This document shows, piece by piece, positions 58,130-64,000 of a stretch of 64,000 nt of DNA; the stretch's first letter is position 1; every line of letters starts with the position of its first letter. Where the stretch lies: assembly GCA_035535055.1 (NCBI GenBank), contig DATLQT010000083.1, positions 1 to 64,000 of the forward strand, read 5' to 3'. The notes beneath the pieces are model-generated. The model was not told the DNA's origin and did no database searches. It worked only from the letters and a program-made list of their open reading frames with translations. The position numbers were made by a program, and so were the translations under genes. Source of the DNA: UBA6019 sp035535055. Its GTDB lineage: Bacteria; Chloroflexota; Dormibacteria; Dormibacterales; Dormibacteraceae.

Positions 58130-59302
58130 GTGCGGGTGATCCTCTACACGGGCAAGGGTGGGGTCGGCAAGACGTCCGTCGCGGCCGCCTCGGCGCTGCG
58201 CTGCGCGCAGCTCGGCAACCGCACCCTGATCATGAGTACGGACCCCGCCCATTCCCTGGGCGACTCCTTCGACGTCGAACTCGGCCCCAAGCCGTCGCAG
58301 GTCGCGCCGAACCTGTGGGCCCACGAGGTGAGCGCTCTCCACGAGATGGAGCAGCACTGGCAGAAGCTGCACGACTACGCCGCCAGTGTCTTCGCCACCC
58401 AGGGCCTGGACGAGGTGATGGCGGAGGAGGTCGCGACGCCGCCCGGGATGGACGAGATCGCGTCGCTGATGTGGATTCGGCACCACGCTGAGCGGAGCGA
58501 CTACGACGTCATCGTCGTCGACTGCGCGCCGACCGGCGAGACCCTGCAGCTGCTCACCTTCCCGGACGCCGCCAAGTGGTGGCTGGACAAGATCTACCCC
58601 TGGGAGCGGCGGGCGATGAAGATGGCCCGGCCGGTGCTCCAGAAGATGATTGATGTGCCGCTCCCGTCGGACGACGTATACGTGTCGCTGCGCGAGTTGC
58701 TGGTCGACCTCGAGGGCATGCGGAAGCTCCTCACGGACACTTCGATAACCACGGTTCGCATCGTCCTCAACCTCGAGAAGATGGTGGTGAAGGAGGCCAA
58801 GCGGGCCTACACCTACCTGAGCCTCTTCGGCTACCTGACCGACGCCGTGATCGTCAATCGAATTCTGCCCGAGGGCCTCTCGGACGAGTTCTTCCGAGGC
58901 TGGCAGAAGATCCACAGCAAGTACCAGGTCGAGGTCGAGAACTCCTTCGCCCCGCTGCCGATCCTGACCGTGCCGCTCTTCGACACCGAGGTGGTCGGCC
59001 TGCCGCTGCTGAGCCGGATGGCGGACTCGATCTACGGCGAGGGCGACCCGAGTCAGCGCCTCTACCTGGGGAACCCGCAACGGATCGAGAAGGTGGGGTC
59101 TGAGTACGTGATGGCCCTGAAGCTGCCCTTCATGGAGAAGACCGACATCGACCTCGGGCGCCACGACGGTGAACTCTCGATAAAGGTCGGCAACTACCGG
59201 AGGGAGGTGTCGCTGCCCCGGGTCCTGGCGGGCCGGCCGACCGTCGGCGCGAGCATGGACGGCGACGAGCTGAAGATCCGTTTCGGGGCCAAGGGCAAGT
59301 GA
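58130..59302 (+). CDS. ArsA/Get3-family ATPase
   Basis: This 390-residue deviant P-loop ATPase starts VILYTGKGGVGKTSVAAASALRCAQLG (Walker A GKGGVGKT, about 8-15), with STDPAHSLGDSFD (about 36-48, switch I), DYDVIVVDCAPTGETLQLLTFPD (switch II) and a C-terminal beta domain ending SLPRVLAGRPTVGASMDGDELKIRF. A single ATPase half, unlike fused ArsA. Bacterial homologues include arsenite pumps and Get3-like membrane-protein chaperones; no arsB lies nearby, so the Get3-like role is a little more likely. GTG start. Confidence 0.9.
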   Translation: MRVILYTGKGGVGKTSVAAASALRCAQLGNRTLIMSTDPAHSLGDSFDVELGPKPSQVAPNLWAHEVSALHEMEQHWQKLHDYAASVFATQGLDEVMAEEVATPPGMDEIASLMWIRHHAERSDYDVIVVDCAPTGETLQLLTFPDAAKWWLDKIYPWERRAMKMARPVLQKMIDVPLPSDDVYVSLRELLVDLEGMRKLLTDTSITTVRIVLNLEKMVVKEAKRAYTYLSLFGYLTDAVIVNRILPEGLSDEFFRGWQKIHSKYQVEVENSFAPLPILTVPLFDTEVVGLPLLSRMADSIYGEGDPSQRLYLGNPQRIEKVGSEYVMALKLPFMEKTDIDLGRHDGELSIKVGNYRREVSLPRVLAGRPTVGASMDGDELKIRFGAKGK

Positions 59303-59574
59303 GCCGCCGGTACTCGGAGCCGGCCGGGATGGTCGATTTCGCGCTCGAGATGGGCAAGCGGCTCAGCCACGCGCTCAGCGACGGCCTGCCGGAGGAGGCC
59401 AAGCAGCATCTCCTCAACGCGCAGCGGGAGCTGATCACTGCGCTGGTACTGATGTACGAGCACCAGGCCGGCACCCGCCGGGCCGAGTTTCCGGCCCGCC
59501 GCGCCGCCGCGGCCCGGCGCCGAAGCAGCGAGCCGCCGAGGCGGCCGCGCAGCACCAAGATCCCGGTCGACTAG
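59299..59574 (+). CDS. small hypothetical protein
   Basis: This 91-residue protein starts at GTG 59299, overlapping the ArsA-type stop by 4 nt. It has two helices (GMVDFALEMGKRLSHALSDGLPEEAKQHLLNAQRELITALVLMYEHQAG) and a long basic, Ala/Arg-rich tail. No family is recognised. Coupling suggests a role with the ATPase. Confidence 0.6.
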   Translation: MSRRYSEPAGMVDFALEMGKRLSHALSDGLPEEAKQHLLNAQRELITALVLMYEHQAGTRRAEFPARRAAAARRRSSEPPRRPRSTKIPVD

Positions 59575-59589
59575 TTGCCGCCCGCTTAG

Positions 59590-60303
59590 TTGTTCAGCGA
59601 CCCGTTCGGCTTCATCGCCTCGGCGTTCTTTTTGATCCCGGGCGTTGCCATCGCCATCCCCGCCCACGAGCTGGCCCACGGGTTCGCGGCCTATTGGTCG
59701 GGCGACCGTTCGGTCCGCAACCGGGGCTTCCTCTCCCTGCGCGACCCGAGCCGCTTCTTCACCGTCTACGGCCTGGCGATGATGCTCTTCTGGAAGGTCG
59801 GCTGGGGTGAGCGGATCCCGGTCAACGAGTACCGCCAGGAGTCCCTCGTCCCAAAGCTCGTCTACGCGCTGGCCGGCCCCGCGGCCAACCTTCTCCTGGC
59901 GGTGATCTTCGGCTTCGCCTCCCGGCCGCTGCTGCTTTACGTCGCTCCCAATACGCTCCGCCTCTCGGCCCTCGGGTACCTTGCGACGATCCTCTACGCC
60001 GCCTATTTCGCAAACCTCGCGATCTTCGCCTTCAACCTCCTGCCAGTGCCGGGCTTCGACGGCTGGCGGGTCGTAGATGCACTCTTCAGGCGTACCTGGC
60101 CGAGGTTCTTCACCGACGTCAGCTTCCGGCAGGTGCAGATCCAGCAGGTCCTGATCCTTCTCCTCTTCGTCGCCCAGTTCTTCGCCGGCAACCTCCTCAA
60201 TGTGCTGCTGGTGCCCTTCTATGCGCCGGCCGCAACGCTCATCCTTGGCGGATGCAGCGGGTACTACGGGCTGGTTCCCTGCCTGCCGTCGGCAGGCTTG
60301 TGA
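59590..60303 (+). CDS. site-2 protease family (M50) membrane metalloprotease
   Basis: This 237-residue protein has HEXXH as HELAH in IPAHELAHGFAAYWSGD (about 26-43), the second metal site LLPVPGFDGWRVVDAL (NPxPxDG-like, about 150-166), and about five membrane helices, the M50B rhomboid-like Chloroflexus-type family. It cleaves membrane proteins within the bilayer; the substrate is unknown. Starts at TTG 59590. Its 3' end overlaps selA by 52 bp, so the last residues may be poorly conserved. Confidence 0.85.
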   Translation: MFSDPFGFIASAFFLIPGVAIAIPAHELAHGFAAYWSGDRSVRNRGFLSLRDPSRFFTVYGLAMMLFWKVGWGERIPVNEYRQESLVPKLVYALAGPAANLLLAVIFGFASRPLLLYVAPNTLRLSALGYLATILYAAYFANLAIFAFNLLPVPGFDGWRVVDALFRRTWPRFFTDVSFRQVQIQQVLILLLFVAQFFAGNLLNVLLVPFYAPAATLILGGCSGYYGLVPCLPSAGL

Positions 60304-61592
60304 ACGAGCCGGGCTATGCCCGGCTGAAGGACCGCTTCCCTCACGCGCTGGTGGTGGCCGCGATCCGCGAGCAGCTCGCGGCCGAGCGCGCCGACGGCGC
60401 CGTCGGCGCCGAGGAGCGGCTGGCGCTGGTCGAGGCGCGGCTGCGTCAGTGGACGCGGGCGAGCCTGCGGCGCGTCATCAACGCGTCGGGCGTGATCCTG
60501 CACACCAACCTCGGCCGGGCCCCGCTGTCCCGCTCCGCGGTGGCGGCGCTGGGGGAGGCCGCCGCGGGCCATGTCAACCTCGAGCTTGACCTCGCCACCG
60601 GGAGGCGCGGCGAGCGCGCGGCGCACCTGGCGCCCCTATTGACCCGCCTCACCGGCGCGCCGGCGGCGCTGGCCGTCAACAACAACGCGGGGGCGGTGCT
60701 CCTGATGCTGTCCGCCCTCTGCCGGGGCCGCGAGGTGATCGTCTCCCGCGGCGAGCAGGTCGAGATCGGCGGGGCCTTCCGGATGCCCGACGTGATGAGG
60801 CTCTCGGGCGCTCGGATGGTCGAGGTGGGAACGACCAACCGGACGCGCGCCGCCGACTACGCCGGCGCTGTGACCGCCAGGACCGGCGCCATCCTGCGCG
60901 TTCACACCTCCAACTACCGGGTCACCGGTTTCACCGAGTCGGTCCCTCTGCCGGAGCTGGGGGGGGTCGCCCGGGGCGCCGGCCTCCTGCTCCTCGACGA
61001 CCTCGGCAGCGGCTCGCTGGAAGGCGTTGCGGGCGAGCCCTCGGTGGTCGAGTCGGTCGCCAACGCGGACGTCGTCGCCTTCAGCGGGGACAAGTTGCTG
61101 GGCGGGCCACAGGCGGGCATCCTGCTCGGCTCGGAAGAGCTGGTGAAAAAGATGGCCAGGCATCCTCTCGCCCGTGCCCTGCGGATCGACAAGCTCTCGC
61201 TGGCCGCCCTCGAGGCCACCCTTCGCGAGTGGCTGCTCGGCCGAGCCGGGTCCGAGGTCCCCGTCGAGCGGATGCTGAGGGCGTCGCCGGCCGACCTCCG
61301 GCGGCGGGCGGCCTACTGGGTCGTGAAGCTGGGCGACCGCGGGATCGAGGGCAGGCTGCTGGCGGGCGAGTCGGCCGCCGGCGGCGGCAGCCTGCCGGGC
61401 CACCCGCTGCCCACCACTCTGGTCGCCCTGCCCGGACCCGCGTCGCGCCTGGTCACCGCGCTGCGCGAGGGTGAGCCGCCCGTCATCGCCCGGGTCGAAG
61501 ACGGACGCTGCTGCCTCGACCCGCGGACCGTACTGCCGGGCGACGACGAGCCGCTCCTCGAGGCCGTGGAGCGGGCATTCCGGTCGCTGTGA
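60252..61592 (+). CDS. selA: L-seryl-tRNA(Sec) selenium transferase
   Basis: This 446-residue PLP enzyme converts seryl-tRNA(Sec) to selenocysteyl-tRNA(Sec) with selenophosphate. Signatures are LPAVGRLVNEPGYARLKDRF at the N-terminus, INASGVILHTNLGRAPLS (about 78-95), VNNNAGAVLLMLSALCRGREVIVSRGE (about 140-166), DDLGSGSL and FSGDKLLGGPQAGILLG with the PLP Lys. ATG 60252 is chosen because the LPAVGRL helix is needed; it overlaps the M50 gene. It is paired with selB and supports the selenoprotein at 18154. Confidence 0.94.
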   Translation: MQRVLRAGSLPAVGRLVNEPGYARLKDRFPHALVVAAIREQLAAERADGAVGAEERLALVEARLRQWTRASLRRVINASGVILHTNLGRAPLSRSAVAALGEAAAGHVNLELDLATGRRGERAAHLAPLLTRLTGAPAALAVNNNAGAVLLMLSALCRGREVIVSRGEQVEIGGAFRMPDVMRLSGARMVEVGTTNRTRAADYAGAVTARTGAILRVHTSNYRVTGFTESVPLPELGGVARGAGLLLLDDLGSGSLEGVAGEPSVVESVANADVVAFSGDKLLGGPQAGILLGSEELVKKMARHPLARALRIDKLSLAALEATLREWLLGRAGSEVPVERMLRASPADLRRRAAYWVVKLGDRGIEGRLLAGESAAGGGSLPGHPLPTTLVALPGPASRLVTALREGEPPVIARVEDGRCCLDPRTVLPGDDEPLLEAVERAFRSL

Positions 61593-63436
61593 ACCTCGAC
61601 CAGTTCGTCGTCGGCACCGCCGGTCACATCGACCACGGCAAGTCCACCCTGATCGAGGCACTGACGGGGATCGACCCCGACCGGCTGGCCGACGAGAAGC
61701 GGCGGGGGATGACGATCGATCTCGGCTTCGCCCACCTGGCGCTCCCCAGCGGACGGCTCGTCGGAATGGTCGACGTGCCCGGGCACGCGCGCTTTATCCG
61801 CAACATGCTGGCCGGGGTCCACGGTCTCGACGCCGTTCTCCTGGTGATCGCGGCGGACGAGGGCGTGATGCCCCAGACGGTGGAGCACCTTGAGATCGTC
61901 CACCTCCTCGAGATCGACCGCGGGCTGGTTGCGCTGACCAAGGTCGACCTGGTCGAGGCCGACTGGCTGGAGCTGGTCGGGGAAGAGGTGAGAGCCGCCC
62001 TGTCCGGGTCCAGCCTCGCCGCGGCCGAGATGGTTCCCGTGTCCGCCCCAACCGGCGTCGGGCTGGACGAGCTGAAGAGCCGCCTCGACCTGCTGCTGGA
62101 CGCGGCGCCGCGTCCGGCCGATCGCGGACGGCCGCGCCTTCCGGTCGACCGGGTCTTCACGGTCGCCGGCTTCGGCACGGTGGTGACCGGCACCCTCGTC
62201 GATGGCGTTCTTGCCGCCGGGGAGGAGCTGGAGGTGGTGCCCGGCGGGCGCCGGGTCCGGGTTCGGGGGCTAGAGCAGCACAACCGCAGGCTCGAGCTCG
62301 CCACCCCCGGGGGGAGGGTCGCTGCCAACCTGGTTGGGATCGAGAAGGACGAGCTCCGGCGTGGCCACGTCCTGGTCCGGCCCGGGACCCTTGCCGAGTC
62401 GCGGCGGATCGACGCCGAAGTCCTTGTGCTGGCGGGAGCCCGGCACGCCCTGCGCCACGGTTCGGCGCTGATGCTGCACACGGGGACTGCCGAAGTGGCG
62501 GCCCGGGCGATCCTGCTCGACGCCGACGAGATCCCGCCTGGAGGTCGTGGCTGGGTGCAGCTCTACCTGGCAGAGCCGATCGCCGCCGCTGGGGGCGACC
62601 GCTTCGTCCTCCGCCTTCCGAGCCCCTCGGAGACGATCGCCGGCGGCCGCTTCGCCGACGTCAGTCCGCGCCGGCATCCCCGCCGCGACGCCGCCGTGCC
62701 CGCCTCGCTGGAGCGCCGGCTGGCCGGCGACGTTCTCGGGGAGGAGTTGCGCAAGTACCCGCGCGGGGTGACCGAACAGGCGCTTTTGAAGGCGACCCTG
62801 GCGCCGGAGGTGGACCTCGATCGGCTGGACGCGAGGCGGGCCGGCGGTTGGATCTTCGCCAGCGAGGCCTGGAACGCGCTGACCGCCCGCGCGTTGGCCC
62901 TTACCGGCGAGCACCACCGGGCTCATCCGCTCCGCCGGGGAATGCCCCGGGAGGAGCTGCGGAGCCGGCTCGGCCTGCCACCGGCCGCCTTCACGGCCGT
63001 GGCCCGCGAGCTCGTCACCGAGGGAGCCCTGTCGGACCAGGAGGGCGAGCTCGCGCTGCCCGGTCACAGCGTCCAGCTCGACCCCGGCATCGACGGTCCC
63101 GCCGGGCGGCTGGTCGAGGTGCTCGGTCGGGCGCCCTACGCGCCGCCCTCGCTGCCGGACGCGATGCGGGAGGCGGCCGCCGGCCCCGAGGTGCTCGGTG
63201 CGCTCCTTCGCGAAGGGCGGCTGGTTCGCCTCTCCGACGACGTCGCCTTCACCCGCCCGGCCTACGAAGCGGCGCTGGCGATGGTGCGCGAGATCGTCGC
63301 GGCCGAGGGGGGCGTCACCGTTGCCCGGCTCCGCGACGCGATGGCGGCCAGCCGGAGGCCGGTCCTGGCCCTGCTCGAGCATCTCGACGCCGAGCGCGTG
63401 ACCCGCCGCCAGGGGGACATCCGGACTCTCCGTTAG
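61589..63436 (+). CDS. selB: selenocysteine-specific elongation factor SelB
   Basis: This 615-residue GTPase starts in a GTGA overlap with selA. It has G1 GHIDHGKSTLIEALTG (about 10-25), G3 DVPGHARFIRNM, G4 TKVDLVEADW, translation-factor beta domains (about 175-340) and C-terminal winged-helix repeats that bind the SECIS hairpin (PRREELRSRLGLPP-like at about 450 and VTVARLRDAMAASRRPVLALLEHLDAE at the end). It delivers Sec-tRNA to UGA codons. Together with selA it shows the pathway is functional in this genome. Confidence 0.94.
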   Translation: MNLDQFVVGTAGHIDHGKSTLIEALTGIDPDRLADEKRRGMTIDLGFAHLALPSGRLVGMVDVPGHARFIRNMLAGVHGLDAVLLVIAADEGVMPQTVEHLEIVHLLEIDRGLVALTKVDLVEADWLELVGEEVRAALSGSSLAAAEMVPVSAPTGVGLDELKSRLDLLLDAAPRPADRGRPRLPVDRVFTVAGFGTVVTGTLVDGVLAAGEELEVVPGGRRVRVRGLEQHNRRLELATPGGRVAANLVGIEKDELRRGHVLVRPGTLAESRRIDAEVLVLAGARHALRHGSALMLHTGTAEVAARAILLDADEIPPGGRGWVQLYLAEPIAAAGGDRFVLRLPSPSETIAGGRFADVSPRRHPRRDAAVPASLERRLAGDVLGEELRKYPRGVTEQALLKATLAPEVDLDRLDARRAGGWIFASEAWNALTARALALTGEHHRAHPLRRGMPREELRSRLGLPPAAFTAVARELVTEGALSDQEGELALPGHSVQLDPGIDGPAGRLVEVLGRAPYAPPSLPDAMREAAAGPEVLGALLREGRLVRLSDDVAFTRPAYEAALAMVREIVAAEGGVTVARLRDAMAASRRPVLALLEHLDAERVTRRQGDIRTLR

Positions 63437-63446
63437 CCTTCCCCGT

Positions 63447-64000
63447 GTGATCGCGGGAATCGACCTCGGCGGAACCCAGGTCCGGATCGCCGTGGCGAAG
63501 TCGACGGGCGGCATTCTCGCGACGGCCAAGGCGCGGACGGCCGAGCTCGGCGATCCCGCCGGGATGGTCGCTTGGAGCCTCGAGAACGGTCTCCGGCTGG
63601 CCGCCGGAGAGCGGATCGAGGCGATCGGGATCGGCGTCCCCGGGCCCTGCGACTTCCGGGCCGGGGTCTTGGTCAATCCCCCCAACCTGGACGGCTGGCC
63701 GGGTGGCCTGCCTCTCGGGCAGATGCTGTCCGACGCGTTCGGCGCGCCGGTCTTCCTCGGCAATGACGCGGACCTCGCCGCGGTCGGCGAGCACCGGCGG
63801 GGCGCCGGACGCGGCGTCAAGAACATGGTCTACGTGACCTGGAGCACCGGGATCGGCTCGGGACTGATCTTCGATGGACGCCTCTACAGCGGGGCGCACG
63901 GCTCCGCGGGTGAGGTGGGCCACATGGTCCTCGACCCCAACGGACCTCTGTGTGCCTGCGGGATGCACGGCTGTACGGAGGCCTACGCCAGCGGCCATTC
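63447..64000 (+). CDS. ROK-family sugar kinase, N-terminal part
   Basis: GTG 63447 opens a frame that runs off the window end: 184 residues visible. It begins VIAGIDLGGTQVRIAVAK, the ROK ATP-binding motif (phosphate 1), then GIGVPGPCDFRAGVLVNPPNL, FLGNDADLAAVGEHRRGAGRGVKNMVYVTWSTGIGSGLIFDG with the catalytic Asp (GNDAD) and STGIGSG. Next come GSAGEVGHMVL and C-A-C-G-M-H-G-C, the ROK zinc-binding motif, close to the right edge. ROK kinases phosphorylate glucose or related sugars. Truncated at the 3' end. Confidence 0.92.
   Translation, partial: MIAGIDLGGTQVRIAVAKSTGGILATAKARTAELGDPAGMVAWSLENGLRLAAGERIEAIGIGVPGPCDFRAGVLVNPPNLDGWPGGLPLGQMLSDAFGAPVFLGNDADLAAVGEHRRGAGRGVKNMVYVTWSTGIGSGLIFDGRLYSGAHGSAGEVGHMVLDPNGPLCACGMHGCTEAYASGH

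Noticed and set aside
57620..59164. 514-codon minus-strand ORF
   Set aside because: Antisense to the TetR and ArsA-type genes; no motifs.

Overview
The window is GC-rich and gene-dense. Genes often overlap by 4 nt (ATGA or GTGA), and GTG/TTG starts are common. It carries a class-II tRNA-Leu pair and a tRNA-Arg, ECF sigma factors, a Get3/ArsA-type ATPase, DUF1800/DUF1501 secreted proteins, a deazaflavin-dependent nitroreductase-like protein and selenocysteine machinery. This suits an uncultivated, Chloroflexota- or Dormibacterota-like soil bacterium. No marker in the window settles the phylum, so this is inference.

Layout. 1-1765 looks like the end of an integrated element: a partial membrane gene, a VapBC-type toxin-antitoxin pair with its operator, an IS110-family transposase remnant, and a displaced 3' half of tRNA-Leu(CAA). 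1808-6633 is an operon of a receiver protein, a CpaF-type ATPase and a histidine kinase with a CarH-like B12 photosensory domain, followed by an ABM-domain protein. 6668-9229 holds a YHS-tagged permease, a broken CsoR-type repressor beside an intact G/C-tract operator, a DUF1801 gene, and a truncated-globin gene scrambled by nested inversions. 9612-11715 holds a polysaccharide deacetylase and small envelope proteins, including a frameshifted GlsB-type gene. 11753-16708 is a peptide-modification locus: three transglutaminases, a circularly permuted ATP-grasp protein and an alpha-E protein. 16718-18669 encodes a thioredoxin-fold protein and a UGSC-family selenoprotein read through an in-frame TGA; selA and selB lie at 60252-63436.

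18693-23730 holds stress proteins (CsbD, BON, YbjQ) and an HTH-TPR regulator preceded by a 32-residue secreted-peptide ORF, which looks like a peptide-signalling pair. 23737-28065 is an ECF sigma/anti-sigma/ABC operon and a DMT exporter. 28162-32522 is a DUF1800/DUF1501/ApbE/ferric-reductase cluster. 32479-37431 has a PrsW-type protease, tRNA-Leu(CAG) overlapping an MFS gene, an HxlR regulator with a repeated operator, and a glutathione peroxidase. 37558-42642 has a second two-component pair and a Ser/Thr kinase-AAA fusion. 42706-49389 has an acyl-CoA synthetase, PHP and Asp-box proteins, two tRNAs, an M55 aminopeptidase, a lipoprotein, a CBS protein and a second ECF sigma factor. 49386-55704 carries an ornithine cyclodeaminase homologue and hom-thrC-thrB-lysC-ychF. 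55743-64000 has zinc-ribbon and DUF4446 proteins, a DUF4260/TetR unit with paired operators, an ArsA-type ATPase, a site-2 protease, selA, selB and a truncated ROK kinase.

The strongest leads are the peptide-receptor pair near 23.2 kb, the UGSC selenoprotein with selAB, the B12-sensing histidine kinase, and the nested inversion in the globin gene.
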